Notes: generated from the sequence alone by a model not told the origin. Counted from the first letter of the stretch, positions 1 to 10,302 are shown. The stretch is 64,000 bases of DNA from Flavobacterium sp. WC2421 (GCF_040822115.1 NZ_CP162004.1:3209001-3273000); one strand, 5' to 3'. A program made the numbers and translations.

Positions 1-144
1 AAAAAAGTAAAAGAAAAAGGATATAAAGTCAATGAGACTAATAAAGAAATAGTGGGTCAGGTTGATGCAATTTTAATCTTGGCCAATGGAAAATTAGAAG
101 GTGGTGCAGATAAAAGAGAAGACAATAAAGCCGTTGGTTTTTAA
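1..144 (+). CDS. gamma-glutamyltransferase, C-terminal end only (partial at window edge)
   Basis: An open frame runs from base 1 to a TAA at 142-144. Its 47 residues align closely with the last residues of the gamma-glutamyltransferase that follows: both contain VDAIL, ANGKLEGGAD or PNGKLEGGAD, and end in KAVGF. It is therefore the 3' end of a second, adjacent paralogue on the same strand. The catalytic threonine and the rest of the enzyme lie outside the window, so activity cannot be judged. The gap to the next gene is about 50 bp, which suggests a tandem duplication and perhaps co-transcription. Confidence 0.85.
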   Translation, partial: KKVKEKGYKVNETNKEIVGQVDAILILANGKLEGGADKREDNKAVGF

Positions 145-196
145 AATTAATTTATAATTTATTCTATTCCAAAACAATTATTAAAATACCCCAGAA

Positions 197-1882
197 ATGA
201 AAAAAATTATTATTCTACTTAGTGTCATTTGTTTCGGTTGTAAAGCTCAAAACACTTCAGTAAAACCAACAGGACTGGTTGCCAATAAAGCTATGGTCGT
301 TTCGGCACGAGAAGAAGCTTCTAAGATTGGTGTCGAAATCATGAAAAAAGGCGGAAATGCATTTGATGCTATGGTTGCCACAGAATTATCTCTTGCTGTT
401 GCTTATCCTTATGCAGGTAACATAGGCGGTGGCGGCTTTATGGTGTATAGAAAAGCCAATGGAGAAACGGGGACTTTAGATTACCGTGAAAAAGCACCAT
501 TAGCAGCTACAAAAGATATGTTTCTTGATAAAGAGGGAAATGTAATCAAAGGAAAAAGTACTAAAACGCCTTTGGCCATAGGAATTCCAGGAACTATAGC
601 TGGTGTTTTTGCTGTGCATAAAAAATTGGGTTCTTTACCAATGGCTGAAATTTTGAAACCTGTTATCGAGTTAGCTGAACGCGGAGTGATTGTGACTCAC
701 AAACAAGAAGAACGCTTAAATGAATACCGAGAGGAACTGACAAAAATAAACGGAGCTAACTCTGTTCTTTCTAAAGTGTATAAAGAGAATGACACTATTA
801 AATATCCCGCTTTAGCAAAAACGTTAAAAAGAATCTCAAAAAATGGAAGAGATGAGTTTTACAAAGGAGAAACAGCAAGAACATTAGTAGCTTATTTAAA
901 AGAAAAAGGAGCTATTATTACCATGGAAGATTTGGCGAAGTACGAGGCCAAATGGAGAAATCCCATTACGTTTAAATATAAAGATTTAAATATTATTTCT
1001 ATGGCGCCTCCTAGCAGTGGTGGTATCTGCTTGGCGCAAATTATGAAAATGATTGCTCCTTATGATTTAGCAAAAATGGGTCACAATTCGGCTCAAGGAA
1101 TTCAAGTTATTGTAGAAGCTGAGAGAAGAGCTTATGCTGATAGAAGTTACTTTTTGGGTGATCCAGATTTTGTAAAGATCCCTTTGAAAGCGTTAATGGA
1201 TGACACCTATTTAAAAGGTAGAATGAGTAGTTTTAACGTTGATAAAGCCACATTATCCTTTGATATAAAAGAAGGAAAAGTAACTTACAATGAAAGCATG
1301 GAGACCACCCACTACTCTATTGTCGATCAGTTTGGTAATTCAGTTTCGGCAACAACAACACTGAATGCAGGATATGGTTCTAAATATTATTGTGACGAAC
1401 TGGGCTTTATGTTGAATAATGAAATGGATGATTTTAGTTCAAAACCAGGAACCCCAAATATGTTTGGATTAGTTGGGAATGAAGCCAATAGTATCGCTCC
1501 CGAAAAAAGAATGTTGAGTTCTATGACTCCAACGATTGTTGAAAAAAACGGAAAATTATTTATGACCGTGGGTTCACCAGGAGGCTCTACTATTATCACT
1601 TCGGTATTACAAACCATTTTGAATGTATATGAATACCAATTGAGTATGCAAGATGCGGTAAATGCACCTCGTTTTCATCACCAATGGTTGCCTGATTTAA
1701 TTACTTTTGAACCCAATACTTTTGACGTTAAAACATTAGAAACATTAAAAGAAAAAGGGTATTTGATTAACGAAAAAACGACTCCTGTTATCGGTAAAGT
1801 TGATGCAATTCTTGCGCTTCCAAATGGAAAACTGGAAGGTGGAGCCGACTTTAGAGGCGATGACAAAGCAGTCGGATTTTAG
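197..1882 (+). CDS. ggt: gamma-glutamyltransferase (lipoprotein)
   Basis: This enzyme is an Ntn hydrolase that cleaves the gamma-glutamyl bond of glutathione and related peptides. It matures by autocleavage before a threonine. The sequence shows the small-subunit start TTHYS, with the catalytic Thr at about residue 370, plus the GSPGGST block near residue 460. A lipoprotein signal is present: a hydrophobic stretch then FGC at about residues 13-15, so it is probably anchored outside the cytoplasmic membrane. The length of 561 residues is normal for the family. A paralogue ends 52 bp upstream. Sure of the family; the physiological substrate is inferred. Confidence 0.93.
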   Translation: MKKIIILLSVICFGCKAQNTSVKPTGLVANKAMVVSAREEASKIGVEIMKKGGNAFDAMVATELSLAVAYPYAGNIGGGGFMVYRKANGETGTLDYREKAPLAATKDMFLDKEGNVIKGKSTKTPLAIGIPGTIAGVFAVHKKLGSLPMAEILKPVIELAERGVIVTHKQEERLNEYREELTKINGANSVLSKVYKENDTIKYPALAKTLKRISKNGRDEFYKGETARTLVAYLKEKGAIITMEDLAKYEAKWRNPITFKYKDLNIISMAPPSSGGICLAQIMKMIAPYDLAKMGHNSAQGIQVIVEAERRAYADRSYFLGDPDFVKIPLKALMDDTYLKGRMSSFNVDKATLSFDIKEGKVTYNESMETTHYSIVDQFGNSVSATTTLNAGYGSKYYCDELGFMLNNEMDDFSSKPGTPNMFGLVGNEANSIAPEKRMLSSMTPTIVEKNGKLFMTVGSPGGSTIITSVLQTILNVYEYQLSMQDAVNAPRFHHQWLPDLITFEPNTFDVKTLETLKEKGYLINEKTTPVIGKVDAILALPNGKLEGGADFRGDDKAVGF

Positions 1883-1885
1883 ATT

Positions 1886-2561
1886 ATGCCTTTTATTAGT
1901 GAGCTAGACAATACTTTTCAAGAAAATAGCCATGCCGAAAATGGTTTTGCTATGGCAAAATACATGAAAAATAAATTTCCTTTTTTTTTGGATAAAAACG
2001 CCCGAAAGAAGAAGTCTTTTTACAGCAATCTGGAAGAAAAACAAAATAGAAGTCACCGCTAACGCAAGAGCGATAGCGGTGCTTTTATTTAAAAAGAAAG
2101 AAAGGGAATTACATTATTGTGCAATTGAAATCATAATCAAAGAACTCAAAGGAAAATACCTATATGATGATATCGAACTTATTAAAAAATTAATTACAAC
2201 CCATCCTTGGTGGGACAGTGTGGATAGCATTTCTAAATATATTTTAGGTCAATATTTAGTTGAGTTTCCAAAATCTATTCACTTAATCGTAACTGAATTT
2301 TCAAATTCCGAAAATATGTGGTTGAATAGAAGTGCCATTTTATTTCAACTTGGATATAAAACAAAAACCAATTTTGATCTATTAAAAAAGGTTTGTCTGA
2401 AACATCAAGATTCCTCCGAATTTTTTATTCAAAAAGCAAGTGGATGGTCATTACGAGAATATGCCTAAACAAATCCTCTTGATGTAGAAAAATTTGTTAA
2501 TAGTGAAACCTTAAAGCCATTGAGCAAAAAAGAAGCTTTAAAAAATTTAAGAAATGCTTAA
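1886..2561 (+). pseudogene. DNA alkylation repair enzyme (AlkD-like HEAT-repeat glycosylase), broken
   Basis: AlkD-type proteins remove alkylated bases using HEAT-like repeats. Reading from ATG 1886 gives an AlkD-like start ending FPFF at a run of nine T (1981-1989). The frame then shifts: the 2079 frame, read back to the T run, gives IKTPERRSLFTAIW, the conserved continuation. This frame goes on through WWDSVDSISKY and MWLNRSAILFQL to REYA, where TAA (2466-2468) stops it. The same frame continues after the stop with TNPLDVEKF and PLSKKEALKNL, the usual family ending, to TAA at 2559-2561. One frameshift plus one nonsense codon make this a clear pseudogene unless the sequence has errors. Starts 4 bp after ggt. 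Confidence 0.82.
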
Positions 2562-2596
2562 AATAATAGTAATTTAGCATTTTCAAATAAAGATAA

Positions 2597-4381
2597 ATGT
2601 TCAAAAAATTTAGATCTAAATTAGAAAGCATAATAGCTTGGTCCCAATCCATCCTGACAGAAAAGCAATTTATCTTCTTATCTAGCGTACTAGTTGGTAT
2701 CACTTCAGCATTTGCTGTAATTGTTTTAAAAACATTTGCCCACTGGGTTTTTTCATTTGCTACTTATATCAACGGAATTTTAAAATTGAGTTTCATCAAT
2801 AGTGTTTTACCCATTGCCGGACTTTTACTTACCGTTTTTGTAGTCAAAAGAGTACTTGGTGGCTCAATTGAAAAAGGAACTTCACAAATTTTATACGGTG
2901 TAGCCAAGAAAGCCAGCATTATTCCCAAAAAACAAATGTATGCACAAATTCTTACTAGTTCCCTAACAGTAGGTCTAGGAGGATCCGCAGGACTGGAAAG
3001 CCCAATAGTAGTTACTGGTGCCGCTTTTGGATCTAATTATGCTCAAAAATACAAACTCAGTTATAAAGACCGAACTTTACTCATAGGTTGTGGAGTAGCC
3101 GCCGGAATTGCAGCTGCATTTAATGCTCCTATTGCGGGAGTTTTGTTTGCAATTGAATTTCTTTTGGTAGATGTGAGCATCTCTGCTTTTACACCTATTA
3201 TGATTGCTGCTGCGACAGGAGCCCTAGTATCCGAAATTGTATTGGATGAAACGATCTTATTAAATTTTAGACAACAGCAAGTTTTTGATTACCACAAAAT
3301 ACCGTTTTATATTCTTTTAGGAATATTTACTGGATTTATTTCTATTTATTATACCCGAAATTTTCAGAAAACGGAGCACTTTTTTCACCGACTCAAATTA
3401 AACCCTTATAAAAAAGCTTTACTAGGTGCCTCCATTTTAGCCGTTCTAATATTCATTTTCCCTACTTTATTTGGAGAAGGTTATGAAAGTATTAAAGTAT
3501 TATCTGATAATGATCCTGGAAAATTATTAGAAAACACCCTTTTTAGTGATTTTAGAAATAATAGTTGGGTTCTACTAGCATTCGTTGGTTGTACAATGAT
3601 GTTAAAGGTTTTCGCCACGGGAATTACATTAGGTTCTGGAGGAAATGGAGGGAACTTTGCCCCTGCTTTATTCTTGGGTTCTTATCTTGGTTATTTCTTT
3701 TCAAAATTTATAAATTTAACTGGACTTACAAAATTACCCGTTAGTAATTTTACCATGGTAGGAATGGCTGGAATTTTGAGTGGCTTGTTTCATGCACCGT
3801 TAACAGCTATATTCCTTATTGCTGAAATCACAGGTGGCTATAGTTTAATGCTCCCACTAATGATTGTGGCGTCTATTAGTTTTGCTATTTCAAAACGTTT
3901 TGAAAAACATTCGATGGACGTAAAAGATTTAGTTCAAAAAGGACATGCTTTTACAAGTAATAAAGATACCAATGTACTTTCAACCCTAGACACTAATTCT
4001 ATCATACAAACGGATTATTTAACCATTTCTCCAGATGAAAATCTAGAAAAATTAGTTGATTTAATATCACATTCCAATCAAGTGATTTTTGCTGTTGTTG
4101 ACAATGAAAAACATTTATTAGGTATAGTTCATTTCAATCATATCCGAGAAATTATATTTAATTCTTATCGTGTTAAATACACTTTGGTCAAAAATATTAT
4201 GTCAACCCCTGCAGAAGTTATCTATCCTTTTAATAGTATGGAGACGGTTATGAATAAGTTTGAAAGATCCAAAATGGCTTTTCTCCCTGTTATTAAAGAT
4301 GAAAAATACCATGGATTCATCTCAAAATCTATTGCGTTAGAAGCTTACAGAACCAAGTTAAAATCAATGACCATCGAATAA
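2597..4381 (+). CDS. ClC-family chloride channel/transporter with C-terminal CBS pair
   Basis: A polytopic inner-membrane protein of 594 residues that moves chloride or a similar anion, possibly in exchange for protons. Seen: the selectivity segment GSAGLESP with the gating glutamate at about residue 134, NAPIAGVLFAIE after it, and the second filter GSGGNGGNFAPALF around residue 350. Residues beyond about 450 are soluble and read as two CBS domains, which commonly sense nucleotides. It starts just after the broken AlkD gene on the same strand. The family is certain. Whether it is a channel or an antiporter cannot be told by eye. Confidence 0.93.
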   Translation: MFKKFRSKLESIIAWSQSILTEKQFIFLSSVLVGITSAFAVIVLKTFAHWVFSFATYINGILKLSFINSVLPIAGLLLTVFVVKRVLGGSIEKGTSQILYGVAKKASIIPKKQMYAQILTSSLTVGLGGSAGLESPIVVTGAAFGSNYAQKYKLSYKDRTLLIGCGVAAGIAAAFNAPIAGVLFAIEFLLVDVSISAFTPIMIAAATGALVSEIVLDETILLNFRQQQVFDYHKIPFYILLGIFTGFISIYYTRNFQKTEHFFHRLKLNPYKKALLGASILAVLIFIFPTLFGEGYESIKVLSDNDPGKLLENTLFSDFRNNSWVLLAFVGCTMMLKVFATGITLGSGGNGGNFAPALFLGSYLGYFFSKFINLTGLTKLPVSNFTMVGMAGILSGLFHAPLTAIFLIAEITGGYSLMLPLMIVASISFAISKRFEKHSMDVKDLVQKGHAFTSNKDTNVLSTLDTNSIIQTDYLTISPDENLEKLVDLISHSNQVIFAVVDNEKHLLGIVHFNHIREIIFNSYRVKYTLVKNIMSTPAEVIYPFNSMETVMNKFERSKMAFLPVIKDEKYHGFISKSIALEAYRTKLKSMTIE

Positions 4382-4420
4382 ATTCAATAAAATAGTTTAT
4401 TTTAATATCGGATAGGTTAA

Positions 4421-4454
4421 TTTTGTGATATTCCCGATAATAAGAGTATCTTTG
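4421..4454 (+). promoter_or_regulatory. Bacteroidetes-type promoter before the Fic gene
   Basis: TTTTG at 4421-4425 and TATCTTTG at 4447-4454 are separated by 21 nt and fit the TTTG/TAnnTTTG consensus well. The ATG of the Fic gene is at 4460, only 5 nt after the -7 element, so the transcript would have almost no leader. Confidence 0.65.
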
Positions 4455-4459
4455 TAGTT

Positions 4460-5413
4460 ATGTGGAAGATAGATCTAAGCTATAGAGAAGAATTTCAAAC
4501 AACCTTTGATCGTTTGTATGAAAAAAAGCAAGTTTTGCAAACCAGCAGACCCTTGCCCAATATCGCTTTGAATAAAATCAAAGAAAGTCTTTCCATAGAA
4601 TGGACTTACAATTCTAATAGTATTGAAGGAAACACACTAAGTTTAAGAGAAACTCAAATGGTCCTACAAGAAGGAATAACCATCAAAGGAAAATCATTAC
4701 GAGAACATTTTGAAACACACAATCACGATAAAGCAATCGATTATTTATTTTCAATTGTAAACGATGATTATGTATTGCGCAGTATTGATATTTTATCATT
4801 GCATGGACTAGTTTTACGTTCCATTGAAGATGATTTTGCAGGTCGCTTGCGCAATGGAGGTGTACGAATTTCTGGAGCTAATTTTGTCCCACCAAATGCC
4901 AATAAAGTCTCTGATTTGCTAGATGAGTTAATAGATTTTATCAATACAAATCCGCTAGGTCTTAATGATATTGAGCTCGCGGCAATTTTTCATCATAAAC
5001 TCGTTTGGATTCATCCTTTTTTTGATGGAAATGGTCGTACGTTTCGCTTAGCTATGAATTTATTATTGATGCGTTGTGGTTTTCCACCTGCGATTATCTT
5101 AAAAAATGACCGCAAGAAATACTATGAAGCACTCAACCAAGCCAATGGTGGTAATTATCAAAAAATGACCTTATTGATGTGCCAAGCTTTGGAGCGTACG
5201 CTTAATATCTACTTGAATGCACTTCCTGGTAATGATAATGAATACATTGAAATTTCGAATCTTGTTCAAGAACCAGGGATGGCTTATGGTCAAGAATATA
5301 TTAGCTTATTAGCAAGACAAGGTAAAATAGATGCTTACAAAGAAGGTCGTAACTGGCTTACTACAAGGGAAGCTGTCGAAAATTATATGACTACAAGAAA
5401 AAGAAAACGCTAA
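4460..5413 (+). CDS. Fic family protein (predicted AMP-transferase)
   Basis: Fic proteins transfer AMP, or occasionally another nucleotide part, onto hydroxyl groups of target proteins. The full active-site motif HPFFDGNGR is at about residues 185-193. The N-terminal inhibitory helix motif S-x-x-x-E-G is present as SNSIEGN, with S52 and E56, so this is a class II self-inhibited Fic protein. The last 60 residues look like a small helix-turn-helix, as in many Fic/DOC proteins of this size (317 residues). No antitoxin gene sits beside it, which fits an internally inhibited enzyme. The target is unknown. A terminator follows directly. Confidence 0.9.
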   Translation: MWKIDLSYREEFQTTFDRLYEKKQVLQTSRPLPNIALNKIKESLSIEWTYNSNSIEGNTLSLRETQMVLQEGITIKGKSLREHFETHNHDKAIDYLFSIVNDDYVLRSIDILSLHGLVLRSIEDDFAGRLRNGGVRISGANFVPPNANKVSDLLDELIDFINTNPLGLNDIELAAIFHHKLVWIHPFFDGNGRTFRLAMNLLLMRCGFPPAIILKNDRKKYYEALNQANGGNYQKMTLLMCQALERTLNIYLNALPGNDNEYIEISNLVQEPGMAYGQEYISLLARQGKIDAYKEGRNWLTTREAVENYMTTRKRKR

Positions 5414-5433
5414 CACAATTGTTAGCGTTTTTG
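5404..5433 (+). terminator. Rho-independent terminator after the Fic gene
   Basis: An 11-bp perfect stem (5404-5414 with 5421-5431) with a six-base loop runs into T residues. The left arm overlaps the last codons and stop of the Fic gene. Confidence 0.8.
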
Positions 5434-5503
5434 TATTTAACTCTCAAATAAAAATTTAGTGCTCAATACAAATTCCTCATTTCAACAACAAAAGCCTCTC
5501 TCT

Positions 5504-5573
5504 AGCCCCGATTGAAGTGGAAATCCTTGTGGGGCAAGTGTTTTGCCACACAAGATTGAAATGAAAAGCGGGA
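5504..5573. repeat. dispersed intergenic hairpin element, copy A
   Basis: This is the main content of the 306-bp gap between the Fic gene and uvrA. It starts AGCCCCGATTGAAG and ends GAAAAGCGGG. Between these lies a hairpin (5523-5556) with ATCC on the left and GAT on the right, a stem built from TTGTG/CACAA and GGCAA/TTGCC, and a short loop. Copies B (11463) and C (51131) keep the same frame and shape with different stem bases. It is not coding. Confidence 0.7.
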
Positions 5574-5695
5574 AGACAACCTAATTGAAAACTAAATCGT
5601 ACTGCTCCTAAAAAACAACAGCTTTTTTCTAAAAAATGCACTCCATTTTAACATAAACTTCTAAAGTGTTCTATGGAAAGAATAAATCAAAAGGT

Positions 5696-5703
5696 TAACT
5701 TTG
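5696..5703 (+). promoter_or_regulatory. -7 promoter element of uvrA
   Basis: TAACTTTG matches TAnnTTTG exactly and ends 16 nt before the uvrA ATG. I see no convincing TTTG partner at -33. Confidence 0.5.
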
Positions 5704-5719
5704 CTTTTTTGCAAAAATT

Positions 5720-8551
5720 ATGTTAGACAAAGACAATACCATAGAAGTTCAAGGGGCACGCGTTCACAACCTTAAAAACATAGATGTTTCGATTCCAAGA
5801 GAGAAACTAGTTGTTATAACTGGGCTTTCGGGTTCTGGGAAATCCTCATTGGCTTTTGATACTATTTATGCCGAAGGACAGCGTCGTTATGTAGAAACAT
5901 TTTCGGCTTATGCACGACAATTCTTGGGCGGTTTAGAGCGTCCGGATGTCGATAAAATTGATGGACTTTCGCCTGTTATTGCCATTGAACAAAAAACGAC
6001 TAGTAAGAGTCCGCGTTCGACCGTGGGAACTATTACAGAAATATATGATTTCTTGCGTTTGCTTTATGCTCGTGGCGCCGATGCTTACAGTTACAACACG
6101 GGTGAGAAAATGGTGAGCTACAGTGATGAGCAAATTAAAGACTTAATTACCCATGATTTTACCAATAAACGCATCAATATTCTGGCTCCAGTAATTAGAG
6201 CTAGAAAAGGGCATTATGGCGAATTGTTTCAACAAATTGCCAAGCAAGGTTTTCTAAAAGTTCGTGTAAACGGAGAAGTTCGCGAAATTACAACTGGAAT
6301 GAAACTGGATCGCTATAAAACACACGATATCGAAATTGTTGTGGATAGAATGCTAGTAGAAGAAACGCCCGACAATCAAAAACGATTATCAGAAAGCATT
6401 AATACGGCCATGCATCATGGAGAAAATGTATTAATGGTGCTGGACCAAGATTCTAACGAAGTTCGTTATTTCAGTAGAAATTTAATGTGTCCTACAACGG
6501 GAATATCCTATCAAAATCCAGAGCCTAATTTATTTTCGTTTAACTCTCCAAAAGGAGCCTGTGATCATTGTAATGGTCTGGGAACGGTAAATGAAATCAA
6601 CGTTAAAAAGATTATCCCCAATCCTAAATTGTCGATTAAAGCAGGGGGTTTTGCGCCTTTGGGCGAATACAAATCCTCTTGGATTTTTAAGCAACTGGAA
6701 ATCATAGGAGAGAAATACGATTTTAAAATTACAGATCCCATAGAAAAAATTCCAGAGGAAGCGATGGAAATGATTTTGAATGGTGGGAAAGAAAAATTCA
6801 CAATAAACTCGGCTCTTTTGGGAGTTGCAAGAGATTATAAAATTGATTTTGAAGGTATTTCTCATTTCATAAAAAACCAACATGATGAGAGTGGTTCAAC
6901 TACTATTAAGCGTTGGGCCAAGGAATTCATGGACGAAATAAAATGTCCCGTTTGTGAAGGATCTAGATTAAAAAAAGAAGCGTTATTCTTTAAAATAAAC
7001 GAGAAAAACATAGCGGAATTATGTGATATGGATATTTCTGATTTGACTGCATGGTTCAATGATTTAAACACCCATTTATCAGATAAACAAAAAAGAATCG
7101 CTACCGAAGTTATTAAAGAAATCAAGGATCGATTGCATTTTTTGATGAATGTAGGTTTGGATTATTTGGCTTTAAACCGTAGTTCAAAATCACTTTCTGG
7201 AGGAGAGGCACAACGCATTAGATTAGCCACTCAAATAGGTTCTCAACTAGTGGGAGTTCTTTATATTCTAGATGAACCAAGTATAGGTTTACACCAGAGA
7301 GACAATGAAAAACTAATTCATTCCTTGGAGCAATTACGCGATCTTGGAAACTCAGTTATTGTAGTAGAACATGATAAAGACATGATTGAGCAAGCTGATT
7401 ATGTGATTGATATAGGTCCGAAAGCGGGGAAATTTGGTGGAGAAATTATCAGCATTGGTACACCTGCCGAAACACTTCAATCCAATACTATTACTGCTCA
7501 GTATTTGAACGGGAAAATGAAATTAGAAATTCCCAAGAAAAGAAGAGAAGGCAACGGAAAATTCATGAAATTGACTGGCGCTACCGGAAATAATTTAAAA
7601 AATGTTACTATTGACTTGCCTTTGGGTAAAATGATTTGCGTCACTGGAGTTTCGGGCAGTGGAAAATCAACGTTAATCAACGAGACTCTCTACCCTATTT
7701 TGAATGCCTTTTATTTTAATGGTGTCAAAAAACCAAAACCATATAAGAAAATTGAAGGACTGGAACATATTGATAAAGTTATTGATATCGACCAAAGTCC
7801 TATTGGGAGAACACCGCGTTCTAACCCTGCCACCTATACCGAAGTATTTACCGAAATCAGGGCTTTGTTTACCAAAACTCCCGAAAGTATGATACGCGGT
7901 TATAAAGCAGGCCGTTTTAGTTTTAATGTAAAAGGTGGACGTTGTGAAACCTGCGAAGGTTCAGGGGTTCGTACCATCGAAATGAACTTTTTGCCCGATG
8001 TGTATGTGGAGTGCGAAACCTGTCAAGGAAAGCGTTTCAATAGAGAAACATTAGAGATTCGGTTTAAAGGAAAATCCATTTCGGATGTATTAAATATGAC
8101 GGTTGATGAAGCGGTTCCTTTTTTTGAAATGATTCCTAAAATATATAGAAAAGTAAAAACCATACAAGATGTAGGTTTGGGATATATCACGCTAGGTCAA
8201 CAAAGCACTACCCTATCTGGTGGTGAAGCGCAACGTATAAAACTGGCGGGAGAACTGTCTAAAAAAGATACTGGAAATACGTTTTATATTCTAGACGAAC
8301 CTACCACAGGCCTGCATTTTGAAGACATTCGCGTATTGATGACTGTAATTAATAAACTGGTAGACAAAGGGAATACCATCTTAATTATTGAGCACAATAT
8401 GGATGTTATAAAACTAGCCGATTACATCATCGACATCGGCCCAGAAGGTGGAAAAGGTGGTGGAACACTAGTTGCCAAGGGAACTCCTGAAGAAATCATT
8501 AAAAACAAAAAAAGTTATACGGCGCAGTTTTTAAAGAAAGAATTAGAATAA
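5720..8551 (+). CDS. uvrA: excinuclease ABC subunit A
   Basis: UvrA is the damage-sensing ATPase of nucleotide excision repair and loads UvrB onto damaged DNA. Seen in 943 residues: first Walker [10 protein letters not shown] near residue 35, the AYARQFLGG and [15 protein letters not shown] segments, first signature [12 protein letters not shown], second Walker [10 protein letters not shown] near residue 645, zinc-finger cysteines CETCEGSG and CETCQGKRF, second signature [12 protein letters not shown], and both DEP Walker B motifs. The length is normal for the family. It is transcribed alone, with its own -7 element and a terminator; uvrB and uvrC are not in the window. Confidence 0.98.
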   Translation: MLDKDNTIEVQGARVHNLKNIDVSIPREKLVVITGLSGSGKSSLAFDTIYAEGQRRYVETFSAYARQFLGGLERPDVDKIDGLSPVIAIEQKTTSKSPRSTVGTITEIYDFLRLLYARGADAYSYNTGEKMVSYSDEQIKDLITHDFTNKRINILAPVIRARKGHYGELFQQIAKQGFLKVRVNGEVREITTGMKLDRYKTHDIEIVVDRMLVEETPDNQKRLSESINTAMHHGENVLMVLDQDSNEVRYFSRNLMCPTTGISYQNPEPNLFSFNSPKGACDHCNGLGTVNEINVKKIIPNPKLSIKAGGFAPLGEYKSSWIFKQLEIIGEKYDFKITDPIEKIPEEAMEMILNGGKEKFTINSALLGVARDYKIDFEGISHFIKNQHDESGSTTIKRWAKEFMDEIKCPVCEGSRLKKEALFFKINEKNIAELCDMDISDLTAWFNDLNTHLSDKQKRIATEVIKEIKDRLHFLMNVGLDYLALNRSSKSLSGGEAQRIRLATQIGSQLVGVLYILDEPSIGLHQRDNEKLIHSLEQLRDLGNSVIVVEHDKDMIEQADYVIDIGPKAGKFGGEIISIGTPAETLQSNTITAQYLNGKMKLEIPKKRREGNGKFMKLTGATGNNLKNVTIDLPLGKMICVTGVSGSGKSTLINETLYPILNAFYFNGVKKPKPYKKIEGLEHIDKVIDIDQSPIGRTPRSNPATYTEVFTEIRALFTKTPESMIRGYKAGRFSFNVKGGRCETCEGSGVRTIEMNFLPDVYVECETCQGKRFNRETLEIRFKGKSISDVLNMTVDEAVPFFEMIPKIYRKVKTIQDVGLGYITLGQQSTTLSGGEAQRIKLAGELSKKDTGNTFYILDEPTTGLHFEDIRVLMTVINKLVDKGNTILIIEHNMDVIKLADYIIDIGPEGGKGGGTLVAKGTPEEIIKNKKSYTAQFLKKELE

Positions 8552-8555
8552 TTAT

Positions 8556-8583
8556 AATCCGCTTCAAGGCGGATTTCCTTTTT
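8556..8583 (+). terminator. terminator after uvrA
   Basis: Stem AATCCGC (8556-8562) pairs with GCGGATT (8569-8575), followed by a T-rich tract to about 8583. Confidence 0.75.
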
Positions 8584-8843
8584 ATATCCATTAACATCCC
8601 ATACATGAAAAAACAAATATGCTTTTTCAACACTTCAAGCGCCAATTAATTTACTAGATAGAAAGTGGTAAAATACTATTTCAAAAAAAACAAACCTTAA
8701 ATTAAACCTTTTTAAAAATCTTAAGTCCAAAAGATAATTAATTTACAAAAAGGAATGCTGCTAATTCACCTAGCTAAATTGTGTTGATTTTCAGTATTTC
8801 AAAAATAGCATGCTTATTAATGACAACTCAAAGCTAATAATAC

Positions 8844-9983
8844 ATGAAAGATAACATGGACAACAGTAACCTAGGATGGTCAAGACGACAATTTATTATT
8901 AGTGCAACTGGAGCTGGAACAGCAATTGTGTTGAGTCCTTTTTCAAGTTGGGCTTCGAGCAGCAAAGAATTTGACCCAAGAATAGCCAAAATAGTAGCTA
9001 AAACTTTTGGAATTGACACTCACAGCCATATGGATGTGCCTTATAGGAAAGAAGAATTCATTGGGCAGAAATATAATTTAGCCGAGCAAATGAAAATATC
9101 AGGTTTGACAGCAGTATGTATGACTTTTCAAGTTGACCGCCCTGATTTAACAAAAGAAGGTGAAGCTTACGAAAGATTCAACACTTGCTTAGATGAAATG
9201 GATGAAATTTTAAAAAGAAACGATATCAATCGTGCTCTTAATTTAAATGATTTAAAAAAAGCTAAAAAAGAAAATAAACCTATTGTCATCCAGTCTGTAG
9301 AAGGAGGTCATTTTATAGAAGGGGAAATAGAACGTATCGCAATTGCTTATAATAGAGGAGTCAGACATTTAGGATTGCTACATGACAATCAATCTCTTAT
9401 ACCGTTAGGCGATATTTATACTGATACCCCTAGATTTGGAGGACTTACAGAAATGGGTAAAAAAGTAATAAGAGAATGCAATAGTCTTGGTATTCTAATT
9501 GACCTTACCCATTGCAGTAATGATACCATAAATGATGCACTACAATTATCTACAAAACCCATAATTATTTCTCATACTGGACTTGATACTCAATTAGGAA
9601 ACGACCCAAAAATGTCCAAAATGATGAGGCCAAGGCTCATTAGTGAAAAACAAGCCAAAATTGTTGCAAAATCTGGAGGAGTAATTGGAGTTTGGACACA
9701 TCTTGCCGAATCACCGATGGAGTATGCACAAAATATAAAAGCGATGGTAAATACTATTGGTATTGACCACGTTTGTTTAGGAACTGACACTAAAATGGTT
9801 GTCCCAGAGGGTTTCATTAAAAGACAAGGTGGCACAACTAATACTGCATGGAAAGAACAAAAAGAAGGTTTTTATTATGTTGTTGTAGATGCCTTATTGA
9901 AAACAGGTTTTAATCAAAATGATATTGAAAAAATTGGTGGTGGTAATTACTTGCGTGTTTTTGATGCCGCAACAAAAAAGTAA
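8844..9983 (+). CDS. Tat-exported membrane dipeptidase (peptidase family M19)
   Basis: M19 enzymes are zinc-dependent renal-dipeptidase homologues that cleave dipeptides, some with D residues. The N-terminus carries a twin-arginine signal, SRRQFI at about residues 13-18 followed by a hydrophobic stretch, so it is predicted to be exported folded. Metal-site blocks are visible: DTHSHMD near residue 58 (an HxH variant of the usual HxD), QSVEGGH, LTHCS, ISHTG and CLGTD. The length of 379 residues is normal. It stands alone, with about 290 bp upstream and about 320 bp downstream. The substrate is unknown. Confidence 0.9.
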   Translation: MKDNMDNSNLGWSRRQFIISATGAGTAIVLSPFSSWASSSKEFDPRIAKIVAKTFGIDTHSHMDVPYRKEEFIGQKYNLAEQMKISGLTAVCMTFQVDRPDLTKEGEAYERFNTCLDEMDEILKRNDINRALNLNDLKKAKKENKPIVIQSVEGGHFIEGEIERIAIAYNRGVRHLGLLHDNQSLIPLGDIYTDTPRFGGLTEMGKKVIRECNSLGILIDLTHCSNDTINDALQLSTKPIIISHTGLDTQLGNDPKMSKMMRPRLISEKQAKIVAKSGGVIGVWTHLAESPMEYAQNIKAMVNTIGIDHVCLGTDTKMVVPEGFIKRQGGTTNTAWKEQKEGFYYVVVDALLKTGFNQNDIEKIGGGNYLRVFDAATKK

Positions 9984-10248
9984 TAAGATCATTTAAAATA
10001 GAGTATTTGAGACCTAATCCTAACCTTAATAATTCAAGCTCATAAATAACTTAAAGCATAAACCTAAACTTTACAACACTATTACAAAGCATTGAATAAG
10101 AGTGCTAATAAATCCCGTGTTACATGTATAACTTTATTAGAAATGAATCTGGGAGGTGTATCATTACTTCTTTTTAATAAAAAAACAAGCGCTACTTTTT
10201 GAAGTGAAATTTATTTCACTAGTATTTCCTCAAAAAAATAAAATAAAA
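9984..10248. other. gap before the MarR-GNAT gene, no gene seen
   Basis: AT-rich gap with no plausible ORF. It holds a small perfect inverted repeat, and the promoter of the next gene follows it; both are listed separately. Confidence 0.5.
10203..10220. promoter_or_regulatory. possible operator: inverted repeat upstream of the MarR-GNAT gene
   Basis: AGTGAAAT and ATTTCACT form a perfect 8-bp inverted repeat with a 2-bp centre. It lies 28 bp before the -33 element of the next gene. MarR proteins bind palindromes of this size near their own promoters, so autoregulation is plausible. In AT-rich DNA it may be chance. Confidence 0.35.
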
Positions 10249-10279
10249 TTTTGCTCGATTATTTTATTTATTACATTTA
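10249..10279 (+). promoter_or_regulatory. promoter of the MarR-GNAT gene
   Basis: TTTTG (10249-10253), an 18-nt spacer and TACATTTA (10272-10279) match the Bacteroidetes consensus with one mismatch in the -7 element. Confidence 0.55.
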
Positions 10280-10302
10280 CATAACTAATTATATAATTAA
10301 AT

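Noticed and set aside
4460..5413. Fic gene as half of a toxin-antitoxin pair
   Set aside because: No small partner gene is adjacent and the inhibitory SNSIEGN motif is within the protein itself.
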